Shown here: one piece after another, positions 7,083-14,899 of the stretch
How the letters are laid out: every line of letters begins with the position of its first letter
How positions within the stretch are numbered: position 1 is the first letter of the stretch
Assembly (NCBI GenBank): GCA_015522955.1
Contig: WALG01000140.1
Span: 1 to 18,394 of the forward strand
Length of the DNA: 18,394 nucleotides
Origin: DHVE2 group archaeon
GTDB lineage: Archaea > Thermoplasmatota > Thermoplasmata > Thermoplasmatales > Aciduliprofundaceae
Direction of reading: 5' to 3'
Notes under the pieces: model-generated
The model's input: the letters and a program-made list of their open reading frames with translations, nothing else
Told to the model about the DNA's origin: nothing
Database searches by the model: none
Program-made: the position numbers and the translations under genes

Positions 7083-9297
7083 ATGAGTAATAACCCAAAT
7101 CCTCCTTCCTTTTTCGGATACCTTTACTCAATTCATACACAATACCTTCGTAGTATTTTATTGTTTCCTTGTCAAGGGATGGGTTCACGACCTTAAGAGC
7201 CTCTTCAAAGTGTTGCATATGTATCTTTTCCTCTTTTTCCCTGATGGCCATCATGCCTGCCTCTCTGCAGAGGTTTTCAAGGTCCGCCCCTGTGTAATAC
7301 TCTGTTTTCTTTGCAATTTCCTCCAGTTCCACATCATCTGCAAGACGCATTTTTCTGGTGTGAACCTTCAAAATCTTCAATCTTGCATCCTGATTTGGTG
7401 GAGGAATGTAGAGGATTCTATCTATTCTTCCTGCCCTCAGAAGTGCAGGGTCAACTATATCTGGACGATTTGTCGCGGCAATTACCACAACACCCTCTAA
7501 GGTAGTCAGGCCATCCATGGAGGTGAGCAACTGGTTTACAATTCTTTCGGTAACCCCCGAATCCGAATAGTAACCCCTGCGCGGGGCGATGGAATCTATT
7601 TCATCAAGAAAAACTATGCAGGGAGATGATTGTTTTGCCTTCTTAAAAATCTCTCTTATTGCCTTCTCACTCTCCCCCACCCACTTGCTCATAACCTCCG
7701 GGCCTTTGATGCTTATGAAATTGGCCTCACTCTCTGTGGCCACGGCCTTTGCAAGCAATGTTTTTCCTGTGCCGGGAGGACCGTATAGAAGAATCCCGCG
7801 TGGTGGTCTTATGCCGATCTTCTTGAAAGAATCCGGGTCTTTCAGGGGCATTTCCACTGCCTCGCGCAGAATTTCCTTAACCTCCTCAAGGTCTCCTATT
7901 TCATCCCAGTGCACGGATGGAATCTCAACCATCACCTCCCGCAGAACACTGGGTTCAATTTCTTTCAAAGCCTCCTTGAAATCCTCGCGTTTAACCTTCA
8001 TATTCTCCAGAATCTCAGTGGGAACAGGACGGTCAAGGTCTATCTTGGGTAGATATCTTCGCAGTGCCTTCATTGCGGCTTCCCTGGCCAGTGCCGCCAA
8101 ATCAGCACCTACAAATCCATGCGTGAGTTCAGCAAGTTCTTCAAGAATCTTATCCCTCTCCTCTGGAGGGCCCTCAATGGGCATGCCTCTGGTGTGTATC
8201 TGGAGAATCTCCTTTCGACCTTTCTTATCCGGTATCCCTATTTCTATTTCCCTATCGAATCTTCCGGGTCTACGAAGTGCGGGGTCTATGGCATCTACCC
8301 GGTTTGTGGCGCCGATAACAATTACGTGTCCTCTCCCGCTGAGCCCATCCATAAGGGTGAGCAACTGGGCCACTACTCTGCGCTCCACCTCGCCCGTAAC
8401 CTCCTCTCTCTTCGGAGCAATACTATCAATTTCGTCTATGAATATTATGCTTGGGGCATTTTTCTGTGCTTTCTGGAATATCTCGCGCAATCTCTGCTCA
8501 CTCTGACCATAGAATTTGCTCATTATTTCGGGACCGTTTATTGCATAGAAGTTTGCATTACTCTCATTTGCCACGGCTTTGGCTATTAGAGTTTTTCCGG
8601 TTCCGGGTGGGCCATGAAGTAATACTCCCTTAGGGGGCTCGATACCCAATCTCTCAAAGAGTTCCGGGTGCTTTAGGGGCAGTTCTATCATCTCTCTAAC
8701 CTTCTGCAACTCATTCTCAAGACCGCCGATATCCTCATAGGTAACATGCTCCATTGCCACTTCCATTTCTGTGGGAGGCTCCTCCCTTACCTCCATAATG
8801 GTGGACATCCCAATCTGTACGGGCCTCTTTGCAGGAATGGTTTTCACCACCTGAAACAGGATACCCATTCTCCCCATCAGAGTGATGTTTGGCACCACTA
8901 TTTCGTCACCCTCAATCATGGGCCTTTTGAGAAGTACTTTCTTTATAAAATCCCCAATACCCTCCCCGAATTTAAGCCTCTGATTTTTTCCAATAATAGG
9001 GGCTATTACAATCTTCTCAGCCTCCTCCGGTACCACTTTACGCACCTTAACCTTATCTCCCACTGTAACCTTTGCGTTGCGGCGGATATGACCATCTATC
9101 CTTATGATTTCCTTTCCCTCATCCTCCTGCTTGGACCTGAAAACTCGAGCCACGGTTTTTCTTTTCCCCTCAATCTCAATTACATCTCCCACCTCAACCT
9201 CTAAAAATAATCGGGACTGGGTATCTATACGTGCCCTGCCCAGCCCCACATCCATCTGGGGGGCCTCTGCAACTCTCAGCGTTAACTCTTTAACCAT
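7081..9297 (-). CDS. cdc48: Cdc48/VAT AAA+ unfoldase (p97 family)
   Basis: 738 residues with full p97 architecture: N-domain (1-about 180: double-psi barrel plus four-stranded barrel), D1 and D2 ATPase rings. D1 has Walker A GPPGTGKT (229-236), Walker B IIFIDE (284-289), pore loop KFYGQSE (261-267) and RRPGRFDRE arginines. D2 has Walker A (506-513), Walker B IVFLDE (561-566) and pore loop KWVGESE (538-544). Both active sites look intact. It extracts and unfolds proteins, and in archaea can feed the 20S proteasome. The C-terminus ends GYYS, whose last three residues fit a loose HbYX proteasome-docking motif. A box A centred about 26 nt before ATG 9297 implies its own leaderless promoter. The PRC-barrel gene follows in the same operon. 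Confidence 0.97.
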   Translation of the reverse strand: MVKELTLRVAEAPQMDVGLGRARIDTQSRLFLEVEVGDVIEIEGKRKTVARVFRSKQEDEGKEIIRIDGHIRRNAKVTVGDKVKVRKVVPEEAEKIVIAPIIGKNQRLKFGEGIGDFIKKVLLKRPMIEGDEIVVPNITLMGRMGILFQVVKTIPAKRPVQIGMSTIMEVREEPPTEMEVAMEHVTYEDIGGLENELQKVREMIELPLKHPELFERLGIEPPKGVLLHGPPGTGKTLIAKAVANESNANFYAINGPEIMSKFYGQSEQRLREIFQKAQKNAPSIIFIDEIDSIAPKREEVTGEVERRVVAQLLTLMDGLSGRGHVIVIGATNRVDAIDPALRRPGRFDREIEIGIPDKKGRKEILQIHTRGMPIEGPPEERDKILEELAELTHGFVGADLAALAREAAMKALRRYLPKIDLDRPVPTEILENMKVKREDFKEALKEIEPSVLREVMVEIPSVHWDEIGDLEEVKEILREAVEMPLKDPDSFKKIGIRPPRGILLYGPPGTGKTLLAKAVATESEANFISIKGPEVMSKWVGESEKAIREIFKKAKQSSPCIVFLDEIDSIAPRRGYYSDSGVTERIVNQLLTSMDGLTTLEGVVVIAATNRPDIVDPALLRAGRIDRILYIPPPNQDARLKILKVHTRKMRLADDVELEEIAKKTEYYTGADLENLCREAGMMAIREKEEKIHMQHFEEALKVVNPSLDKETIKYYEGIVYELSKGIRKRKEDLGYYS

Positions 9298-9319
9298 ACT
9301 TCCGCAATTTCCGGACTGT

Positions 9320-9326
9320 TAATAAA
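9320..9326 (-). promoter_or_regulatory. Box A of cdc48
   Basis: TTTATTA on the minus strand is centred about 26 nt upstream of ATG 9297, in the short gap after the AIM24 gene stop. No ribosome site is seen before the ATG, consistent with a leaderless transcript. Confidence 0.55.
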
Positions 9327-9331
9327 CTTTT

Positions 9332-10003
9332 TCAATCGTGCTTGGGCATGTACCTGTAGAGAAGATTTGCAAATATTGGTAGGTTTCTGGACTGAATCCA
9401 TACCTTTCCCGGACCCACAAATTCTGTTAGCAGATATTCTCCCCCGAAGAGGAAGGACTTTATCTTCCCGAATTTTCTGAGGGTAAAATTCAATCCTGCA
9501 TCGAAGGCAGCCAGATGAATATTGTCTACAAGTAATCTCTGCCCCGGCTGCAACTCTATGACATCTATGCCTCCAAAGGTGGAAATCCATACCCTTCCTA
9601 TTCCACTCACCTTGAACCAGAACATTCCGCCGGGAGTGAAAACTCCCTTGAAACCCGTAAATTTCACGCCAAGTTCAAGATTTGATGTACTGGCCAGGTA
9701 GTTTGTATCGGATATATAGATAGGCTTGGTTACATCTATTTCCATTATATCTCCCGGTAACCTTGGTGCAAAAACCACGTAGCCTTCGCCAGAGCGCACG
9801 TAGTAAGTGTTCATAAACAGTGTTTGATTTGTAAGCAATTTTCTCACCAGGCCCTTCATAAATCCTCCCTTTGTGGTTGTTTGGACTTCTACATTGGGTG
9901 ACATGTAAACCATTGCTCCTGCTTCTGCGGTAATGTTCTCTCCGGGAGAGAGATACACTTTCAATTCTGCAAATGCTGATTGATGCAAAATCTCACTCTT
10001 CAT
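9332..10003 (-). CDS. AIM24 / TIGR00266 family protein
   Basis: 223 residues of mostly beta structure. Family features include the N-terminal AELKVYLSPGENITAEAGAMVYMSPNVEVQT, a middle Gly-rich KGGFMKGLVRKLL, PGDIMEIDV, and the repeated PGQRLLVDN...LAAFDAG and GPGKVWIQSRNL near the end. AIM24-like proteins are trimeric beta-helix proteins; the yeast relative maintains mitochondrial inner-membrane architecture, and the prokaryotic role is not established. There is no signal peptide and no membrane segment. ATG 10003 is supported by GGTGATG just upstream and a box A about 35 nt away. A separate promoter for cdc48 follows, so this gene is likely its own unit. Confidence 0.9.
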   Translation of the reverse strand: MKSEILHQSAFAELKVYLSPGENITAEAGAMVYMSPNVEVQTTTKGGFMKGLVRKLLTNQTLFMNTYYVRSGEGYVVFAPRLPGDIMEIDVTKPIYISDTNYLASTSNLELGVKFTGFKGVFTPGGMFWFKVSGIGRVWISTFGGIDVIELQPGQRLLVDNIHLAAFDAGLNFTLRKFGKIKSFLFGGEYLLTEFVGPGKVWIQSRNLPIFANLLYRYMPKHD

Positions 10004-10034
10004 CCCATCACCGTATCTTCAAGGAATGGAAATT

Positions 10035-10042
10035 ATTTAAAA
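10035..10042 (-). promoter_or_regulatory. Box A of the AIM24 gene
   Basis: TTTTAAAT on the minus strand, preceded by a GAAA BRE-like sequence, about 35 nt upstream of ATG 10003. This predicts a short leader holding the GGTGATG ribosome site. Confidence 0.5.
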
Positions 10043-10050
10043 TTTCCCCA

Positions 10051-10058
10051 ATATTTAT
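10051..10058 (+). promoter_or_regulatory. Box A of the first metallophosphoesterase gene
   Basis: ATATTTAT is centred 28 nt upstream of ATG 10083, giving a probably leaderless transcript. It lies back-to-back with the AIM24 promoter. Confidence 0.55.
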
Positions 10059-10082
10059 CTTCTTCCTCGCATACATATTCTT

Positions 10083-10757
10083 ATGCTTGCCCTTATTTCC
10101 GATATCCATGGAAACCTCCCCGCACTGCAGTGTGTTCTGGAAGAACTGGAGAATAGCGGGGTGGAAATCATTCTCTGTGCCGGAGATCTTGTTGGATACA
10201 ATCCCTGGCCCAACGAAGTAATCTGGGAGATACGGCGGAGAAATATCCCATGCATCAGGGGCAACCATGACAGGGCAGTAATTATGGACGAGTATTCAAG
10301 ATTCAATCCCTATGCAGCCATTGCGGCTCGTTGGAGTCGAGAAGCGCTTACAGAAGAGAATATGCAATACCTAATCTCTCTCAGGGATTCTATGATTCTG
10401 GAGCACAGCGGATATCGCATCTCAGTGCATCACGGAGCACCCTTTGATGAGGATTTTTATGTATATCCCGAAGATGCCACTGAAAAACTACTGGAATATG
10501 ACACACCGGATATCCTGGTCTTGGGGCATACTCACGTGCCCTTTGTTAAGGAATACCCAAGGGGAGTGATAATAAACCCAGGCTCAGTGGGGCAGCCCCG
10601 CGATGGAGACCCGCGCGCCGCCTATGCATTGGTTGATGTGAAACGAAGAATCTATAAGATAAAAAGGGTGCCATACGATATAGATAAAGTTGCAGATGCA
10701 ATATATCGCACGGGTTTGCCCTCATTTCTGGCGCAGAGGCTATATCTTGGCTACTGA
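10083..10757 (+). CDS. Calcineurin-like metallophosphoesterase (MJ0936/YfcE-like), long form
   Basis: 224 residues. The dinuclear-metal site is complete: SDIHGN (D7, H9), GDLVGYN (D35), GNHD (60-63), HHG (116-118) and GHTH (148-151), followed by INPGSVGQPRDG, typical of the MJ0936/YfcE phosphodiesterase group. Such enzymes cleave phosphodiesters or small phosphates in the cytoplasm using Mn, Ni or Mg; the physiological substrate is unknown. It is about 55 residues longer than the second copy in the window, with an added helical insertion (about 65-105) and a basic C-terminal helix. A box A 28 nt upstream supports ATG 10083. The last seven bases overlap the end of the convergent secreted-protein gene. 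Confidence 0.92.
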   Translation: MLALISDIHGNLPALQCVLEELENSGVEIILCAGDLVGYNPWPNEVIWEIRRRNIPCIRGNHDRAVIMDEYSRFNPYAAIAARWSREALTEENMQYLISLRDSMILEHSGYRISVHHGAPFDEDFYVYPEDATEKLLEYDTPDILVLGHTHVPFVKEYPRGVIINPGSVGQPRDGDPRAAYALVDVKRRIYKIKRVPYDIDKVADAIYRTGLPSFLAQRLYLGY

Positions 10758-11488
10758 TTTTTCTTTCGCATTTTTCTCTTTATTTCATCTTCGAGATATC
10801 TGTACTTACCCTTCAGGCGGTAAATTTTTTCATCCATGGTATTCGGCTCTCTTCCCTCGCGGAGATATGTGTAAATAGATGCAACTCCCACCACCGCTAT
10901 GATACCTATAAGTACGTAGAGAACCCACATTAAACTGCTTTTTACGCTGAAAGAAGAATCGGGGATTATTCCATTCACCGGTTTTCCTATTACCTCGGAA
11001 AGATATTGCAAGTTGAGGGTGTGATTCTCTGTGGCTTTATCCCATGCCTCCTTGCTGAAAAATCCCGGAGACCACATGAAGTACTCGGTACCGTTGTAAA
11101 GGAAATGTATTGAGAACCGTACAAAATACACACCATCTGGCGTGCCGGAAAATGTGAGAATATGAAATCTCACCGCAACGGTTTTTCCTGGAGCAATGGT
11201 ACCAAGAGATAGCGTGTAGTTAATATTGCTAGATTCTTTAATCACAGGGTGCTCTTTTATTTTCTCTATAGGCTTGCTGCTTTCCTCTGTGGCCCACATA
11301 TAGATTCCTATGCTTAAGGTAGTTTCCTTCATTTCTGCCACATATCTGTTCTCGATGGTAAAATTAAAAGTTCCCTCTTTTCCAGGCTCTATTACCGGGG
11401 TAGTGAAATTATCAAAATTGGGCACATGTGCCGGGGAGCCTACGTAGGATGTAAGAAGTAGCAATGCCAGGAGGAAAGCGAATTTCAT
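10751..11488 (-). CDS. Secreted, C-terminally membrane-anchored protein with beta-sandwich-like ectodomain
   Basis: 245 residues from ATG 11488. A signal peptide (MKFAFLLALLLLTSYVGSPA) precedes an ectodomain of about 165 residues with alternating beta strands and phrases such as IEPGKEGTFNFTIEN and GTIAPGKTVAVRFHI, which resemble CARDB/COG1361 S-layer-associated domains. A single transmembrane helix (about 186-208) leads into a basic 35-residue cytoplasmic tail with coiled-coil character. Five N-x-T sequons (N27, N42, N90, N132, N155) lie in the exported part, suggesting N-glycosylation. The upstream ATG at 11500 is possible, but box A at 11511-11520 is 27 nt from 11488 and only 15 from 11500. 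Function is unknown; an envelope role is likely from topology. Confidence 0.7.
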   Translation of the reverse strand: MKFAFLLALLLLTSYVGSPAHVPNFDNFTTPVIEPGKEGTFNFTIENRYVAEMKETTLSIGIYMWATEESSKPIEKIKEHPVIKESSNINYTLSLGTIAPGKTVAVRFHILTFSGTPDGVYFVRFSIHFLYNGTEYFMWSPGFFSKEAWDKATENHTLNLQYLSEVIGKPVNGIIPDSSFSVKSSLMWVLYVLIGIIAVVGVASIYTYLREGREPNTMDEKIYRLKGKYRYLEDEIKRKMRKKNQ

Positions 11489-11510
11489 TAAACCTATCAT
11501 AGATTAAATG

Positions 11511-11520
11511 ATTTTAAAAT
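11511..11520 (-). promoter_or_regulatory. Box A of the secreted-protein gene
   Basis: ATTTTAAAAT is centred 27 nt before ATG 11488, which fits a leaderless mRNA and places the start directly before the signal peptide. Confidence 0.5.
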
Positions 11521-11554
11521 TTTCCATGGAGAGTTGAGAATGAATCACCATCTC

Positions 11555-12058
11555 TTACAACCCCACGAATCTTACCTTATCGTTTTCAAGATCAAGTATT
11601 GCAACTGTACTTTTTGATGTTAAATATCCGCAGACCTCTCCCGGATTGAGAATCCACGTATTACCAATTTTCCTGATATCCATTCTATGAGTATGCCCGT
11701 AGAGTACCCAGTTGTATTCCCCACTTTTTGCCAGAGAATCCACAACTCTCACGGTGCGCTTTATATCGCCCCATCCATGGAGCAGGAGGAATATCTTTTT
11801 TTCTATTTCCAGTTCGAAGGGTGGCTCTTCAATTATGAAACCCATCTCTTGAGCCACCTTTCTCAGCATTTCTCTTTCTCCATCGTTGTTGCCCCACACA
11901 CCGTAGAGTTTGAAACCTTCAAATTTTTTCAGAGAAAAGGGGGCGATGTAGTCTCCTAGATGAATAATTGCATCTACGTTTTCTTTTTTAAAAAACTCAA
12001 TGGCCTTTTCAATGGCGGGAAGATTATCATGGCTATCGCTTATGATGCCCAGTTTCAT
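11555..12058 (-). CDS. Calcineurin-like metallophosphoesterase (MJ0936/YfcE), short form
   Basis: 167 residues, the standard length of MJ0936-type phosphodiesterases. The metal ligands are all visible: SDSHDN (D8, H10), GDY (D36), GNND (56-59), LLHGWG (H94) and GHTH (121-124), then ILNPGEVCGY. The GNND variant in place of GNHD is common in this group. It shares the fold and motifs with the gene at 10083 but is clearly diverged, so the two are paralogues rather than a recent duplication. It lies 20 bases after the FeoC-like gene on the same strand and may be read through from the feo operon. A TTAAAT-like element about 24 nt before the ATG could also provide its own leaderless start. Confidence 0.92.
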   Translation of the reverse strand: MKLGIISDSHDNLPAIEKAIEFFKKENVDAIIHLGDYIAPFSLKKFEGFKLYGVWGNNDGEREMLRKVAQEMGFIIEEPPFELEIEKKIFLLLHGWGDIKRTVRVVDSLAKSGEYNWVLYGHTHRMDIRKIGNTWILNPGEVCGYLTSKSTVAILDLENDKVRFVGL

Positions 12059-12078
12059 GGATGGAAATATGAAAACAT

Positions 12079-12336
12079 CTATTTAACACCTATGAGTTTT
12101 CTTCCTTTATCCGTAAGGTAATAAACCCGTAATTCTTTTTTGGAGCATACGCGGTAGAGTGGACAGGTACGGCACCCGATGCTTTCTTCCGGGGTCCTCT
12201 TTCTCTCTTCCAGATAACCCATTTTCACCAGATGCTCCACCATACCCATCAAGGCTCCAACCTCCATCTTTAGAGATTCTGCTATTTCTGCCAGAGTCTC
12301 GCCGTTGTAGATTCTCTGAAGCACCTCCTTTATCAT
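12079..12336 (-). CDS. feoC: FeoC-like winged-helix protein with Cys motif
   Basis: 85 residues. The N-terminal half is a compact winged helix (IKEVLQRIYNGETLAEIAESL...MVEHLVKMGYLEE). It is followed by a cysteine cluster, CRTCPLYRVC (Cys 55, 58, 64; C-x2-C-x5-C), and a strand-turn-helix (RVYYLTDKGRKL). FeoC proteins are small winged helices in feo operons with cysteines that can hold an Fe-S cluster; they modulate FeoB or transcription. Only three cysteines are present here, so a fourth ligand would have to come from elsewhere. ATG 12336 is chosen because AGGAGGA lies seven bases upstream and the ATGA overlaps the preceding stop; GTG 12360 would start inside that gene. Assignment rests on fold, cysteines and operon position; the symbol is tentative. 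Confidence 0.72.
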   Translation of the reverse strand: MIKEVLQRIYNGETLAEIAESLKMEVGALMGMVEHLVKMGYLEERKRTPEESIGCRTCPLYRVCSKKELRVYYLTDKGRKLIGVK

Positions 12337-12893
12337 TCCATTTTCCTCCTGAACTCCCACCTATGGAAGAATGGATACAGTGCGAATAATCCCAGGAAAA
12401 ATAGGAATATTTCAGGTCTTATGGTGAGTGGATACCCCCCGCATGTCTCTCCAATGCACTGAATGTAGTAATCCAGAATCTTGGCGAGGAGGATAATGAT
12501 ATTGAGTATCCCTATAGCCAGCAAAAGAAAAAGACCTACGATGTAAAACGACAGCCCGCTGTAAAGCAACCTGAGTGTATCTTTTACGGAATAGAACATG
12601 AGAGTGGAAGCAACAAGAAGCGAGAAGCCACCCATCACATCCCAGACGTTCACGGGGTATAGGGCAATTAAAAAATCAACTATGGCTAAAAAAACTGTGA
12701 AGAGGACAAATATCCATTTTTTCTCCACATTTTTCAGGAAACAGAGGGGAAAAAGGGCTGTTAGGACGAGAGGTGTTAGAAAAATGCGATAACCCACAAG
12801 TTCAACCGCTCCGTAGAATAGGGAAATTGCCGCCAGAAAAGAAAGATATGCCACGGATAGTTCCAGATACATGCGATTCATATGATTCTTCAT
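12333..12893 (-). CDS. Six-helix membrane protein of unknown function in the feo operon
   Basis: 186 residues with about six hydrophobic segments (about 12-32, 36-55, 60-78, 86-103, 116-138, 160-176) and short loops. The loop between helices 5 and 6 has CIGETCGG (Cys 146 and 151), the only close cysteine pair and a candidate metal or disulfide site. I do not recognise the family. It overlaps feoB by four bases upstream and the FeoC-like gene by four bases downstream, so it is translated as part of the iron operon. Alternative ATGs at 12881 and 12872 would shorten it slightly; ATG 12893 gives the ATGA overlap and is preferred. A role in ferrous iron import, or in holding FeoB in the membrane, is inferred from position only. 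Confidence 0.78.
   Translation of the reverse strand: MKNHMNRMYLELSVAYLSFLAAISLFYGAVELVGYRIFLTPLVLTALFPLCFLKNVEKKWIFVLFTVFLAIVDFLIALYPVNVWDVMGGFSLLVASTLMFYSVKDTLRLLYSGLSFYIVGLFLLLAIGILNIIILLAKILDYYIQCIGETCGGYPLTIRPEIFLFFLGLFALYPFFHRWEFRRKME
12344..12350 (-). promoter_or_regulatory. Ribosome binding site of the FeoC-like gene
   Basis: AGGAGGA on the minus strand lies seven bases before ATG 12336, within the end of the membrane-protein gene. It fixes the start at 12336. Confidence 0.7.
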
Positions 12894-14887
12894 CCACCCA
12901 CCCCCAGCAGAGTACCCACCTGATATACCAGAAAGGAGAAGAATATGGCAAGGAGAAAACCTTCAAGAACTACGAAAAGCACGAACTTCCAACTTCTGGT
13001 CTCCTGATAGACGGTTGCCAGAGTAGCCACACAGGGTGTGTAGAAGAGAAGAAATACTAAAAATGAATAGGCTTGAAGAGCGGTCATTGATGCAAGCATT
13101 GCGCTCTTGGTTCCAAATAAAACTGTGAAGGTATCAATTACAACCTCTTTTGCGAAGAATCCGAAGAAGAGTGAGATGAGGGCCTCAGGGGTTAAACCAA
13201 ATGCATGGCCCAGAGGTGCAAGAAAATTTGCAATTTGACCTATGTAACTTGCCTGACTTCCGTACTCCACACCCCATGGTAGCGCGGCGAAGAGCCATAT
13301 GATACCTGCGGCACCTATTATTATTGTTCCCGCTTTTCGGAGAAACCCCTCGCTTTTTTCCCACATGTGCACACCCAATCCTTTTATGGTTGGGAGTCTA
13401 TATGGGGGTAGTTCCATCACAAAGGGCTCTGCTCTTCCTTTGAATATTGTGCGGCTGTATACAAATCCAACTAATGCGACTACAACCATGGATAGAAGAA
13501 GCAGTGACCATAAGACAACAGCCTTGTGAGATACGAAAAATATGGAGGTTATAAACGCGAATACCTGAATTCTCGCACCGCAGGGTATTAAGGGATTTAA
13601 AGCAATGCTCAATTTTCTCTCTCTCTCATTCCTCAGTGCTCGGGTACTCATTATTGCCGGCACGTTGCATCCAAAACCCAGCATGATGGATATAATTCCT
13701 CTCCCTTCCAGTCCTATTTTTCTCATCAAGCGGTCCATGAGAAACGCTACCCTTGCCAGATAACCAGAGTCCTCCAGTACGGAGAGAATAAGAAATAGGA
13801 GCATGATTATTGGTGTAAATGTTAGCACAGCGCCCAGGCCGCGGAGCATACCATGGTTTATGAACGATGCGAGCCAGTTAGGCATAAACGAAGCCATCCA
13901 GTTGTAGGATATGTCTATCAGCCCATTTATATGCCCTCCACCTGCAATGTCTTTGCCATTGAAAATCAGGTCTATGGCATCTTGAAATGGGGCAGCGACC
14001 TCAAATACAAAGTTAAAGGCAAGGTACATAATCACGAGAAATATGGGAATACCGAAGATTTTATGTGCCACAACATGGTCAATCATATCCGTGAGAGTCA
14101 CACCGCCCACATTAATGGGTTCTGCAACCTCGTGAAAGAGTCCATGTGCAAAAGAGTACCTAAACGATGCAAACAAAGTCTCTATATCATCTCCATAAAT
14201 ATCTTCAATCTCGTGTCTAAGATGTTCTGCGAGGTGAATTGCATCTCTTGCTCCTATGGACTGAATTTTTTTGATAACCTCCCCATCATTCTCAATCAAT
14301 TTTATGGCATGCCATCTTGGATTTTTTACTTTATATTTCTCAAGAACTTTTAAAAGTTTTTGGATTCTTCGTTCCACATCGTCTGGGTATTCCATACCCT
14401 TGGGAGCAAAATTACCATGGAGGGACTCTTGCAGCAGTTCTTTAATCCCATGGCCTTTTATGGCAACAGTGGGTATAACGGGCAATCCAAGTATTTCTCT
14501 CATACGTTTCACATTTATCTTATATTTTCTCCTTGCTTCATCGAACATATTCAGGGCTATAACTATTTTCCCGGTGAGTTCCAGCAACTCTGTAAAAAGA
14601 TAGAGGTTTCTCTCAAGGTTTGTGGCATCCACCACATCAATGACCACATCAGGCATCTCTTCAATTATGAAATTTCTGGCAATGAGTTCCTCGAGAGAGT
14701 AAGATGTGAGGGAATACGTTCCTGGCAAATCTACAATTTTTATGCTTTCTCCCTCAAATTCCACATGCCCCTCCTTTTTCTCCACGGTGACACCTGGCCA
14801 GTTACCTATATGTTGATGTGCACCAGTAAGGGCATTGAAAATTGTGCTCTTTCCAGTATTAGGATTACCTGCAAGTGCTATGAGCAT
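12890..14887 (-). CDS. feoB: Ferrous iron transporter FeoB
   Basis: 665 residues. FeoB imports Fe(II) across the cytoplasmic membrane using an N-terminal G domain. P-loop GNPNTGKST (7-15), G3 DLPGTYSL (53-60) and G4 NMFD (113-116) are clear, followed by a helical guanine-dissociation-inhibitor region (to about 270). The membrane part holds two Gate regions with the usual cysteines: GFGCNVPAIMSTRAL (Cys 407), PLIPCGARIQVFAF (Cys 436) and FYTPCVATL (Cys 619). ATG 14887 is chosen because it begins MLIALAGNPN, as in the family, and has GAGGTGA upstream; a longer frame exists but would overlap feoA without support. It lies between feoA (5-base gap) and the membrane protein (4-base overlap). Confidence 0.97.
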   Translation of the reverse strand: MLIALAGNPNTGKSTIFNALTGAHQHIGNWPGVTVEKKEGHVEFEGESIKIVDLPGTYSLTSYSLEELIARNFIIEEMPDVVIDVVDATNLERNLYLFTELLELTGKIVIALNMFDEARRKYKINVKRMREILGLPVIPTVAIKGHGIKELLQESLHGNFAPKGMEYPDDVERRIQKLLKVLEKYKVKNPRWHAIKLIENDGEVIKKIQSIGARDAIHLAEHLRHEIEDIYGDDIETLFASFRYSFAHGLFHEVAEPINVGGVTLTDMIDHVVAHKIFGIPIFLVIMYLAFNFVFEVAAPFQDAIDLIFNGKDIAGGGHINGLIDISYNWMASFMPNWLASFINHGMLRGLGAVLTFTPIIMLLFLILSVLEDSGYLARVAFLMDRLMRKIGLEGRGIISIMLGFGCNVPAIMSTRALRNERERKLSIALNPLIPCGARIQVFAFITSIFFVSHKAVVLWSLLLLSMVVVALVGFVYSRTIFKGRAEPFVMELPPYRLPTIKGLGVHMWEKSEGFLRKAGTIIIGAAGIIWLFAALPWGVEYGSQASYIGQIANFLAPLGHAFGLTPEALISLFFGFFAKEVVIDTFTVLFGTKSAMLASMTALQAYSFLVFLLFYTPCVATLATVYQETRSWKFVLFVVLEGFLLAIFFSFLVYQVGTLLGVGG

Positions 14888-14892
14888 ATCTC

Positions 14893-14899
14893 TCACCTC
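14893..14899 (-). promoter_or_regulatory. Ribosome binding site of feoB
   Basis: GAGGTGA on the minus strand overlaps the feoA stop and lies five bases before ATG 14887. It supports the short start of feoB. Confidence 0.7.

Noticed and set aside
7589..8506. Plus-strand open frame of 305 codons
   Set aside because: It is antisense to cdc48, rich in Ser and Arg, resembles no family, and the opposite strand encodes an unmistakable p97 protein.
9282..9590. Minus-strand open frame of 102 codons
   Set aside because: Shifted frame within the AIM24 gene; the AIM24 frame has clear family motifs.
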